Source: an uncultured Treponema sp. (GTDB lineage: Bacteria > Spirochaetota > Spirochaetia > Treponematales > Treponemataceae). From it: a stretch of DNA of 12,454 nucleotides. Shown here piece by piece: positions 1-5,743 of this stretch. The stretch's first letter is position 1; each line of letters opens with the position of its first letter. Both the position numbers and the translations under genes were made by a program. The notes beneath the pieces are model-generated. The model was not told the origin of the DNA, did no database searches, and saw only the letters and a list, made by a program, of their open reading frames with translations. The DNA is taken from NCBI GenBank assembly GCA_946403565.1, contig CAMJAJ010000009.1, positions 1-12,454 on the forward strand, written 5' to 3'.

Positions 1-2
1 TT

Positions 3-31
3 ATTCTACGGCATTCCCGCCGTTTTGGCAA
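3..31 (-). promoter_or_regulatory. Leftward sigma70-type promoter at the window edge
   Basis: On the minus strand TTGCCA (26-31) and TAGAAT (3-8) are separated by exactly 17 bases, a good sigma70 arrangement. It starts just after the stop codon of the ATPase gene and points off the left edge, so it probably drives a gene outside the window. Its first ten bases, TTGCCAAAAC, match the promoter at 5206-5234. Confidence 0.4.
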
Positions 32-47
32 GGCAGGAGGATTTTTG

Positions 48-1478
48 CTATTTGAACAGCTCGTCCAGCGTCAGTACGTTTGAGAACACGGAGGCGTATT
101 CGTTTTTCTTCAGCCCCATAGTGGTAATCAGGACATTCCTGACTGCCTTCTTCCTGGGCACGAGGCCTTCCAGCGCAGTGCGCCGTTCCATCATCGTCAT
201 GTAATAGCCCTTGTCGACCGTGAAGCTGTCGCCGTAGAACTTAATCTCGCACAGGTTCACGATGTTGTCGTCACGGTCGATTATCATGTCCACCTGCATA
301 CCCCTGCTTTCGCCATCTCCCTTTATGGACCAGCTGGACTGCGTGGTGTAAACGCCGGTAATACCAAGGGCATCCTTTATCTGCTTGATATGGCCGAAGC
401 AGATGTTCTCGAACGCGAAGCCCCGCCAGCTGGATATCGCCGGGGACCTGCCGCCGCTCTTCCAAAAGTCCTGGCTCAGCCTCTCGCTGTTCTTGACGAA
501 GTGTATGTAAAAAATGCAGAAGGGGTCGGCCAGCCTGTATCTCGCCATCTTCCGTCCCTCGCCGAACGGATAATACTTTTCCACGAATCCGCTCTCAATC
601 AACGCGCCGAGGTTCTTTGTCAGAAGACCGCCTTCGGATTTCTTCAGGCCCTCCGCTATCTCGTTACGGTAAAAGCCCGCGTTCTTCTTCGAGACGAACT
701 CGATTATCTCTTTCATCTGCTCAGGGTTGGAGAACACGGAGGCGAACAGCCGGTCATATTCGCCCTTCAGCTTCGCGTCAGTTCCGAAAAACAGCCCGTC
801 GATGTTCTGCTCCAGGCTCAGCGTCCCCTTTACATAGCCCAGGTAATATGGTATGCCGCCCAGGCACATGGCGCATTGGACGACATCATACCTTGAGAGG
901 ATGACGTTCCTGCTGAGGAAATACTCCTCGCATTCCTTCAGCGTGAACGGCGAGAGCTTTATCTCGTAAGTCACCCGGCCATAGAGTCCGCCGTGATTGT
1001 TGACGAGCTTGTCGAGGACCCATGAGCTTGCGCTGCCGCATACGACGACCATCAGGTTTTTCCTGCAGCAGCCCCAGGTGTTCCAGAACCCCTCGAACGC
1101 CGTCATAAAGCCCGACTTGGGGGTGTCCAGCCATGGCAGTTCGTCAAAGAAGACAAGCTGCCTGGAGCCGTCGTCCATCTCCATAAGCAGCTTTTCGAGC
1201 ATGAAGAAAGCCTCAAGCCAGTCCGCCGGGCAGCGGGACTTCTTCATTCCGTGCAGCAGCAGCGAATGGTAAAAATGGTTCAGCTGCTTTTTTGAGGACA
1301 TTGCCTCATCGTCCGCCGGGGACAGGCCCGCGTGCCGGAAGGTCATCCTGTCCGCGAACAGCTCGTTTACAAGGAAGGTCTTGCCGACCCGCCTCCGTCC
1401 ATATATCGCGACAAGCTCGGCCTTGCCGCTGTCATAGAGGTCGTTCAGCTCCTTTGTCTCTTTCGTCCTGCCTGTCAT
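48..1478 (-). CDS. AAA ATPase with DUF234 (PD-(D/E)XK-like) C-terminal domain
   Basis: A 476-residue protein of the archaeal-type ATPase (ATPase_2) plus DUF234 family, whose biological role is not established. The Walker A motif is GRRRVGKT (residues 27-34) and Walker B is VFFDELPW (109-116). CGSASSW (147-153) sits where a sensor strand is expected. A winged-helix segment appears at about 255-300. The C-terminal region has WRGFAFE (351-357), then D397 and the pair E411-x-K413 in CEIKFY, a pattern typical of the PD-(D/E)XK nuclease fold of DUF234, so the nuclease-like residues look intact. The length is normal for the family. The ATG at 1478 is the only sensible start: an in-frame stop lies seven codons upstream, and the protein begins directly with the conserved GR.KE.KEL segment. 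It has no signal peptide and is presumably cytoplasmic. It appears monocistronic. Identification of the family is secure; function is not. Confidence 0.9.
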   Translation of the reverse strand: MTGRTKETKELNDLYDSGKAELVAIYGRRRVGKTFLVNELFADRMTFRHAGLSPADDEAMSSKKQLNHFYHSLLLHGMKKSRCPADWLEAFFMLEKLLMEMDDGSRQLVFFDELPWLDTPKSGFMTAFEGFWNTWGCCRKNLMVVVCGSASSWVLDKLVNNHGGLYGRVTYEIKLSPFTLKECEEYFLSRNVILSRYDVVQCAMCLGGIPYYLGYVKGTLSLEQNIDGLFFGTDAKLKGEYDRLFASVFSNPEQMKEIIEFVSKKNAGFYRNEIAEGLKKSEGGLLTKNLGALIESGFVEKYYPFGEGRKMARYRLADPFCIFYIHFVKNSERLSQDFWKSGGRSPAISSWRGFAFENICFGHIKQIKDALGITGVYTTQSSWSIKGDGESRGMQVDMIIDRDDNIVNLCEIKFYGDSFTVDKGYYMTMMERRTALEGLVPRKKAVRNVLITTMGLKKNEYASVFSNVLTLDELFK

Positions 1479-1498
1479 GCCACCATTCCCTGCCCGTC

Positions 1499-1527
1499 AT
1501 GTTACCACGACATGCCGCCATAATCAA
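1499..1527 (-). promoter_or_regulatory. Probable promoter of the DUF234 ATPase gene
   Basis: On the minus strand TTGATT (1522-1527) and TAACAT (1499-1504) lie 17 bases apart. Transcription would begin at about 1492, giving a leader of roughly 14 bases before the ATG at 1478. Four of six bases match consensus in each box, so this is a moderate prediction. Confidence 0.4.
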
Positions 1528-1550
1528 GCGAAAAGTGCGGATTTTTGCGA

Positions 1551-1597
1551 TTTTCGCCTCGTTATAAGCAGGTTTTGGGCGTATAACAAGGCGAAAA
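1551..1597. repeat. Inverted repeat, 16-base arms
   Basis: The arms TTTTCGCCTCGTTATA (1551-1566) and TATAACAAGGCGAAAA (1582-1597) are complementary at 15 of 16 positions around a 15-base spacer. In a minus-strand transcript the odd pair becomes G-U, so the whole stem can form. There is no T-run after it. It could be a second, U-poor terminator stem, an operator or a small repeat element; the sequence does not decide. Confidence 0.6.
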
Positions 1598-1621
1598 ACT
1601 GGTTTTCCCCTTGAACCAGTT
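1594..1621 (-). terminator. Probable rho-independent terminator after the small protein gene
   Basis: Reading leftwards, AACTGGTT (1614-1621) pairs perfectly with AACCAGTT (1597-1604) across a 9-base loop. A run of five T follows, partly overlapping the stem. It lies about 100 bases after the stop of the gene at 1722-2096 and is oriented to end its transcript. The stem is only 8 bp and half AT, so efficiency is uncertain. Confidence 0.5.
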
Positions 1622-1721
1622 GCAGATGGTCTGGACGTATGGAATCTATGACAGGCTGCGGTTCGCGGGCAGAGCCCCCCGCCGCCTCATCAGTGACCTG
1701 ATATTCGTCATGTATTCCATA

Positions 1722-2096
1722 TTAGTCTTGATACTCCCTCATCTGGTAAGCCCGCAGGCTTGCATCATTCATCTTTCCAACTAAGTCATCAAAGTCCTTT
1801 TCTTTGATTCCGTAATTCTCGAGATTGGACGCCATCACGAGCCTCTCGACAGCTTCAGTGCTCGGGTATAAACCGCACGCAGCCACAGCCATAACATGGC
1901 ATGTTGCAGGCAGCTTTTCCTTGCTTCCCTTATACTTCCAGCCGTTATCAAAGGGCAGCTTTTCGACCCCGCTATAGCTGATCATCATCGGCTTATCGGT
2001 GCCATAAGAGTTGGGAATCTTGATGAGGGCAAGGTACTCGCCGCAGTCTACGCTGTCAACATCCGTCGTCCAAACCAAAGGTACAATATGCTTCAT
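1722..2096 (-). CDS. Small protein of unknown function, 124 residues
   Basis: I do not recognise this family. The protein is soluble, mildly acidic at its C-terminus, and has no signal peptide, membrane segment or helix-turn-helix that I can see. Recognisable segments include VDCGEYLALIKIPN (about residues 16-29) and the helical-looking C-terminal half with EKDFDDLVGKMND. Reality as a gene is supported by expression signals. GGAGGA (2106-2111) lies 9 bases before the ATG, and TATAAT (2126-2131) lies a short leader further upstream. A probable terminator follows at 1594-1621. Its codons are less GC-biased than the genes to the right, with several TCA, TTG and AAA, which fits a gene gained separately, although one short gene is weak evidence. 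It follows feoAB on the same strand but has its own promoter, so co-transcription with iron uptake is not required. Confidence 0.7.
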   Translation of the reverse strand: MKHIVPLVWTTDVDSVDCGEYLALIKIPNSYGTDKPMMISYSGVEKLPFDNGWKYKGSKEKLPATCHVMAVAACGLYPSTEAVERLVMASNLENYGIKEKDFDDLVGKMNDASLRAYQMREYQD

Positions 2097-2125
2097 AACA
2101 GTACGTCCTCCACGTTACATTTCAT

Positions 2126-2152
2126 ATTATACGGACGGGAACGAAATGTCCA
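2126..2152 (-). promoter_or_regulatory. Promoter of the 124-residue protein gene
   Basis: A perfect TATAAT (2126-2131) on the minus strand is preceded by TGGACA (2147-2152, five of six consensus bases). The spacing is 15 bases, shorter than ideal. Transcription would begin at about 2119, giving a leader of about 23 bases that contains the GGAGGA ribosome site. Confidence 0.5.
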
Positions 2153-2153
2153 G

Positions 2154-2183
2154 AAAAAAACTGGCAGTCAATCGTCTCCTGCC
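2154..2183 (-). terminator. Probable rho-independent terminator of feoAB
   Basis: On the minus strand GGCAG (2179-2183) pairs with CTGCC (2163-2167) across 11 bases. AG and then seven T (2154-2160) follow. It begins 24 bases after the feoB stop. The stem is short, but the T-run and position make it a likely terminator. The T-run lies just upstream of the next gene's promoter. Confidence 0.5.
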
Positions 2184-2206
2184 GCCTGCTACAGGCCGGA
2201 GTTGCC

Positions 2207-4561
2207 TCAGAGGTAACGGCTCAGGAGCAAACGCCCGACCAGCTGCACCGTCAGCGCGCACAGCCATGCAATCGCGCACTGCCAGATTACCAGTCCGGCC
2301 GCCCATTTTGCGCCCAGCTCCCGCTTCACCGAGGCGACCGCGGCGACGCAGGGGGTGTACAGCAGGCTGAACACAAGGAGGCTTGCCGCGCTGAGCTGGC
2401 TCATCATTGTGGCGACACCGCCCGAGAACAGGATGCCCAGTGTGGAGACGACGCTTTCCTTCGCTATGAACCCGCTGACCAGTGCGACGGAGATCTGCCA
2501 GTCGCCGAGTCCGACAGGCTTCATAATCGGCGAGATAAGGCGGGCGACTCCGGCGAGCATACTTTCCCCGGCATCGTCCACAAGCTGCATCCGCCAGTTG
2601 AAGGATTTCAGGAACCATACGACAATCGTCGCGATGAAGATCACCGTGAACGCCCTCTGCAGAAAGTCCTTTGCCTTTTCCCACAGCAGCTGCGCGGTGT
2701 TGCGCAGACCGGGCATCCTGTAGTTGGGCAGCTCCATCACAAATGGAACGGCCTCGCCCTTGAAAAGCGTCCCCTTGTACAGGAGGGCAACGAGGATACC
2801 CATGATGATTCCAAGAAAATACAGTCCCGTCATAATCAGGGCCCCGTGACTGGGGAAGAATGCGCTTACAAAGAACGCATAAATCGGCAGCTTTGCCGTA
2901 CAGCTCATGAAAGGGGTGAGGAGTATGGTCATCTTCCTGTCCCTTTCACTCGGCAGTGTCCGCGTGGACATGACCGCAGGAACCGAGCAGCCGAATCCGA
3001 TAAGAAGGGGGACGATGCTCCGACCGGAAAGGCCTATCTTGCGCAGCAGCTTGTCCATGAAGAATGCGACGCGGGCGATGTAGCCCGAGTCCTCGAGCAT
3101 CGAAAGGAAGAAGAAGAGGGTCACGATGACCGGCAGGAAAGACAGGACGCTCCCGACCCCGGTGAAGATGCCGTCGATTATAAGCCCGTGCAGGACCTCG
3201 TTGACCCCGGCGGCTGCGAGGGCGGCATCGCATACCCCCGTCATCCAGTCAATACCTGCCTCCAGCAGCCCCTGCAGCCAGGCTCCGATCACGTTGAAGG
3301 TGAGATAAAAGACGACGGCCATGATGGCGATGAAGCTTGGTATTGCGGTCCACTTTCCGGTCAGAACCCGGTCTATCCTCTGGCTCCGCTCCCGCTCCCT
3401 GCTCGCATGGCTTTTCTTCACACAGGCACCGCATATACGGTGGATGAAGCTGAACCGCATGTCCGCGATGGCCGCGCTGCGGTCCAGGCCGCGCTCCTTC
3501 TCCATCTGCATGATGATGTGCTCGAGCATCTCTTTCTCGTTGGTGTCCAGCTCCAGCTTGTGGAGGATCCGCTTGTCGTCCTCCAGAAGTTTTGTCGCCG
3601 CAAAGCGCACCGGAACCCCTGATTTCTCTGCATGGTCCTCAATCATGTGAATCGTTCCGTGCAGGGCTCGGTGGACTGCACCTCCGTTGTCGTCCTTGCC
3701 GCAGAAATCCTGCCGGAGAGGACGCTCCTGGAATTTCGCCACATGCACCGCATGGGAGACAAGCTCTTCGATTCCCTGCCCCTTCTTTGCGGAGATAGGG
3801 ACGACGGGTACCCCCAGAATTTCCTCCATCCTGTTCACATCTACGGCACCGCCGTTTGCCGTGAGCTCGTCCATCATGTTCAGGGCGATCACAAGCGGAA
3901 TGTCCAGCTCCAGGAGCTGCATCGTGAGATAAAGATTCCGCTCCATGTTGGTCGCGTCCACGATGTTTATTATCGCATGGGGCTTCTCGTTCAGTACGAA
4001 GTCGCGCGAGATGAGCTCCTCGCTTGTGTACGGGGACATCGAGTAGATCCCGGGCAGGTCCGTGATCAGCGTGTCGGCGTGACCCTTGATTGCGCCGGAC
4101 TTGCGGTCGACGGTTACTCCGGGGAAGTTCCCCACGTGCTGGTTGGAGCCGGTGAGCTTGTTGAACAGGGTTGTCTTGCCGCAGTTCTGGTTCCCGACAA
4201 GGGCGAACGTCAGGGTCGTGCCGCCGGGGAGAGGATTCTCCTCCTTTTTGTTGTGGAACTTTCCGCCCTCGCCAAGTCCGGGGTGCATTGTCGCCGCCGC
4301 GTTTTCAAGGGCTGGCGGACGCTGAGTGTCCTCCGGGGCGGCCTCCGTCACCTCGATCTTCTCCGCATCCGCCACACGGAGCGTCAGCTCGTATCCGTGC
4401 AGGCGGAACTCCATAGGGTCACCAAGCGGGGCGTATTTTATGAGCGTGATTTCGGCCCCCGGGATTATCCCCATGTCCAAAAAATGCTGCCTGAGCTCTC
4501 CGTTCCCGCCGAGTTTCGCAACCCGGACAGTCTCACCGATCTTTATCTCATGCAAATTCAT
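2207..4561 (-). CDS. feoB: FeoA-FeoB fusion, ferrous iron transport GTPase/permease
   Basis: Imports Fe2+ across the cytoplasmic membrane. Residues 1-75 form an SH3-like FeoA domain (LGGNGELRQHFLDMGIIPG). A linker of about 40 residues follows, then the FeoB G domain: G1 GNQNCGKT (123-130), G3 DLPG (168-171), G4 NMMD (228-231) and G5 SAK (257-259). The membrane part begins near residue 405 and carries both Gate motifs, GFGCSVPAV (522-530) with its conserved cysteine and YTPCVAAVA (735-743), plus FIAKESVVSTLG (698-709). No C-terminal FeoC-like extension is present. The frame stays open upstream to 4711, but I chose the ATG at 4561. FeoA homology begins exactly there, GGAAGGTG lies a few bases upstream, and the extra 50 codons resemble non-coding sequence. 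The result is 784 residues. Regulation by iron is expected for the family, but I see no clear Fur or DtxR box. Confidence 0.95.
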   Translation of the reverse strand: MNLHEIKIGETVRVAKLGGNGELRQHFLDMGIIPGAEITLIKYAPLGDPMEFRLHGYELTLRVADAEKIEVTEAAPEDTQRPPALENAAATMHPGLGEGGKFHNKKEENPLPGGTTLTFALVGNQNCGKTTLFNKLTGSNQHVGNFPGVTVDRKSGAIKGHADTLITDLPGIYSMSPYTSEELISRDFVLNEKPHAIINIVDATNMERNLYLTMQLLELDIPLVIALNMMDELTANGGAVDVNRMEEILGVPVVPISAKKGQGIEELVSHAVHVAKFQERPLRQDFCGKDDNGGAVHRALHGTIHMIEDHAEKSGVPVRFAATKLLEDDKRILHKLELDTNEKEMLEHIIMQMEKERGLDRSAAIADMRFSFIHRICGACVKKSHASRERERSQRIDRVLTGKWTAIPSFIAIMAVVFYLTFNVIGAWLQGLLEAGIDWMTGVCDAALAAAGVNEVLHGLIIDGIFTGVGSVLSFLPVIVTLFFFLSMLEDSGYIARVAFFMDKLLRKIGLSGRSIVPLLIGFGCSVPAVMSTRTLPSERDRKMTILLTPFMSCTAKLPIYAFFVSAFFPSHGALIMTGLYFLGIIMGILVALLYKGTLFKGEAVPFVMELPNYRMPGLRNTAQLLWEKAKDFLQRAFTVIFIATIVVWFLKSFNWRMQLVDDAGESMLAGVARLISPIMKPVGLGDWQISVALVSGFIAKESVVSTLGILFSGGVATMMSQLSAASLLVFSLLYTPCVAAVASVKRELGAKWAAGLVIWQCAIAWLCALTVQLVGRLLLSRYL

Positions 4562-4590
4562 AATACACCTTCCAGCCAGACTTCCTGCCC

Positions 4591-4619
4591 ATGATAGCAC
4601 ACGTCCGCCTCTTTTACAA
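4591..4619 (-). promoter_or_regulatory. Probable feoAB promoter
   Basis: On the minus strand TTGTAA (4614-4619) and TATCAT (4591-4596) are 17 bases apart. The start site would be near 4584, giving a leader of about 23 bases with the GGAAGGTG ribosome site. This placement independently supports the ATG at 4561 over the longer frame. It is divergent from the plus-strand promoter at 4691-4719. The 71 bases between the two promoters could hold a shared operator, although I see no clear one. Confidence 0.5.
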
Positions 4620-4690
4620 TGTCCCTCCTGCGGCCCATGCTGACTCATCGGCAGGGCTTCCCCAAGGGGGCACAATCCCGCCGTTTGCCC

Positions 4691-4719
4691 TTGAAAATTC
4701 CCGGCCAGCACCGTATAGT
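4691..4719 (+). promoter_or_regulatory. Rightward sigma70 promoter of a short transcript
   Basis: TTGAAA (4691-4696), a 17-base spacer and TATAGT (4714-4719) give five of six consensus bases in each box at ideal spacing. Transcription should begin near 4726. A strong terminator lies only about 95-125 bases further on, so the transcript is short. Confidence 0.6.
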
Positions 4720-4725
4720 ACTACG

Positions 4726-4848
4726 CGAAAAAGCGTGCTCAGAAGAAGATGAACAAAAAAACGGAGAGCTATGATTCTGTCATAGGCTTGAAGGACAAAA
4801 ATGAAATGGACTGATGAGAAGGGGGGCCTGCATGCCCCCCTTATTTTA
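4726..4848 (+). ncRNA. Predicted small RNA of about 120 bases, divergent from feoAB
   Basis: This stretch is bounded by a good promoter at 4691-4719 and a strong intrinsic terminator at 4819-4849. Inside, a small hairpin near the predicted 5' end (ACGC/GCGT, about 4723-4736) is followed by an A/G-rich, presumably single-stranded segment. A second hairpin follows, CTATGA (4769-4774) with TCATAG (4780-4785), extendable by three pairs past a bulged G. The layout of hairpin, open purine-rich region, hairpin and terminator is typical of bacterial regulatory RNAs. It contains a 21-codon ORF (4749-4814), so it may be a small mRNA or dual-function RNA. I recognise no known RNA family. A link to iron is suggested only by position beside feoAB. 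Ends are predicted. Confidence 0.45.
4749..4814 (+). CDS. Possible 21-residue peptide within the short transcript
   Basis: ATG at 4749 opens 21 codons encoding MNKKTESYDSVIGLKDKNEM plus a final D, ending in TGA at 4812-4814. It fills most of the predicted transcript and stops five bases before the terminator stem. The peptide is hydrophilic and charged, with no membrane segment. The ribosome site is poor: AGAAGAAG directly abuts the ATG, too close for normal Shine-Dalgarno pairing. The promoter and terminator define the transcript better than the ORF defines a protein, so translation is uncertain. It could also be a chance frame in a non-coding RNA or the remnant of a longer gene. Confidence 0.25.
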   Translation: MNKKTESYDSVIGLKDKNEMD

Positions 4849-4849
4849 T
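4819..4849 (+). terminator. Strong rho-independent terminator
   Basis: AAGGGGGGC (4819-4827) pairs perfectly with GCCCCCCTT (4834-4842) across the loop CTGCAT. TTATTTTAT follows on the plus strand. On the minus strand the stem is followed by TCTCATCAG, so a plus-strand role is favoured. The leftward transcript predicted from 5206 would also run into this stem. Confidence 0.85.
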
Positions 4850-5047
4850 CTCTCGTGGAACTAATTCAACATGACTACGATAACGAGACGTGGCGGGCGG
4901 GCATAACCGGTACACTTGCTCTGGAGCATGTCTGCCGATACTCCTGTAAGCACGGAGTTTTCTTTACAGAAAGGGGAACGAATACAGCAAAGGATAGGGA
5001 TACACATATTGGCATGATTGGGTGTGCATACAGCCCTGTAGAGGGCA

Positions 5048-5067
5048 AACAATCTAGCTAGATTGTT
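5048..5067. promoter_or_regulatory. Perfect 20-bp palindrome, operator-like
   Basis: AACAATCTAGCTAGATTGTT is its own exact reverse complement with no spacer. Related half-sites follow: TAGAATGTTC (5082-5091), which matches the right arm TAGATTGTTC at nine of ten bases, then TAATCTA (about 5094-5100) and ATCTAGAT (about 5118-5126). Spacer-less palindromes with nearby degenerate copies are typical of sites bound by dimeric regulators. No cognate regulator is identified; the winged-helix remnant next door is only a neighbour. Confidence 0.5.
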
Positions 5068-5205
5068 CCATCCCCCTAGGTAGAATGTTCAGGTAATCTA
5101 ATTGGAGTATGTGTTACATCTAGATAGGAAAAACGTGTGCACGGCAAGATAAAAGATGAACGGCATCGGACAGAAGCGCTTTTATTTCGCCGCCGTAATG
5201 CAGAT

Positions 5206-5234
5206 AGTATAGCACATTTTGGCGGTTTTGGCAA
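5206..5234 (-). promoter_or_regulatory. Strong leftward promoter with extended -10 and no clear gene
   Basis: On the minus strand TTGCCA (5229-5234), a 17-base spacer and TATACT (5206-5211) are found. TGC immediately precedes the -10, forming an extended -10 element. Transcription would start near 5199 and run toward the palindrome. The first 70 bases could close on themselves (GCA..CGGC near 5199 with GCCGTGC near 5140) before a run of five T near 5130, so a small RNA is possible. No ORF with a ribosome site follows. Confidence 0.45.
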
Positions 5235-5261
5235 GTATTCGTCCCTTTCAGGAACCGCCTG

Positions 5262-5651
5262 TCAGTTCACCTTCCAGTACCCGGTCTTGTTGGAACCGAC
5301 CCTTTGGATTTTCCCTGTTTCCACAAGCTTAGCCAAAGCCCTGGTCACAGTTGCCCGGGACATACCTATTTTTTCCGCAATCTTCTCCTTTGATAAAGCA
5401 GGATAATCCCTTATGACGGCAAGCACCTCATTTATCGGCTCATTTATCGGCTCATTTATCGGCTCATTTATCGGCTCAGCCTCTTTATCTGCCTCTTTTA
5501 CCGGCTTACCCGCCCTGAACAGCATCATTATGTCGTTGCTGTGGACGGTATACTCGGGAGAGGGAATCCCATACGTCTTGCAGAGCGTGCAAATTTTTTC
5601 AATGCCGCGTCCCCAGCTTTCGATGAATCCAGCTGGTTTGAGAGCTTCAGG
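5262..5651 (-). pseudogene. 3' remnant of an ATPase/winged-helix transcriptional regulator
   Basis: The frame from 5651 to the TGA at 5262-5264 has 129 codons and no proper start: it is closed upstream by a TGA at 5652-5654. It encodes the end of a helicase-related, AlbA_2-type ATP-binding regulator. The conserved segment PAGFIESWGRGIEKIC opens it, followed by KTYGIPSPEYTVHSNDIMM. A (PINE)x4 repeat comes next, then a winged helix (YPALSKEKIAEKIGMSRATV) ending in VGSNKTGYWKVN. Full-length relatives have several hundred residues with an N-terminal DNA-binding domain and an ATPase-like region; these are missing here. An overlapping GTG-started frame (5528-5731, 67 codons) begins 12 bases after the SGNH gene and reads into this region in another frame. 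It may be the 5' stub joined by a deletion and frameshift. A short protein started internally at ATG 5528 or 5525 would keep only the repeat and winged helix, and cannot be excluded. Confidence 0.75.
5427..5478 (-). repeat. Tandem 12-bp repeat, four copies, encoding PINE
   Basis: CTCATTTATCGG is repeated four times without error (5427-5474), followed by a partial CTCA. On the minus strand it encodes PINE four times between the ATPase-like part and the winged helix. The copies are identical in DNA as well as protein, which points to recent slippage or selection on the DNA. PINE-type repeats at this position recur in this regulator family. Changes in copy number would keep the frame and alter linker length only. 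Confidence 0.9.
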
Positions 5652-5743
5652 TCACTCTCGCTCATGCGTCCGCTACGGACGGCCTCCCGATGGAAAATGT
5701 CAAAGCTCTCCTTGTCCGAAAGGAACTCCACTATAGGCCGCCT

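Larger units (their letters stand above)
4850..5261. other. 412-base stretch without a convincing gene
   Basis: Only short frames without ribosome sites occur here on either strand. The stretch is markedly more AT-rich than the surroundings. It contains a weak plus-strand hairpin with a T-rich tail (ACTCC/GGAGT, 4940-4965), the 20-bp palindrome at 5048-5067 with related half-sites, and a strong leftward promoter at 5206-5234. It separates the feoAB-side transcript from the remnant regulator gene and looks regulatory or like old accessory DNA. Confidence 0.5.

Noticed and set aside
1587..1785. Plus-strand frame with plausible-looking residues (MVWTYGIYDRLRF) in the gap after the ATPase gene
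   Set aside because: No start codon with a ribosome site, no match I can name, and it overlaps the 3' end of the small minus-strand gene. A transposase remnant was considered but cannot be supported.
2846..4594. Long plus-strand open frames (2846-3622, 3632-4594) opposite feoB
   Set aside because: They are mirror frames of the highly conserved FeoB coding sequence, without ribosome sites or family features; they arise from GC-rich codon bias.
4620..4690. Fur or DtxR box between the feoAB promoter and the divergent promoter
   Set aside because: No stretch resembles GATAATGATAATCATTATC or other iron-box patterns well enough. Only imperfect short symmetries are present.
4562..4711. N-terminal extension of FeoB by 50 codons from ATG 4711
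   Set aside because: The promoter at 4591-4619 and the ribosome site before 4561 lie inside it, FeoA homology begins at 4561, and the extra residues look non-coding.
4861..5052. 63-codon minus-strand frame, cysteine-rich
   Set aside because: No ribosome site and no family resemblance; its start overlaps the 20-bp palindrome.
4801..5061. 86-codon plus-strand frame starting at 4801
   Set aside because: It runs straight through the strong terminator at 4819-4849 and has no ribosome site.
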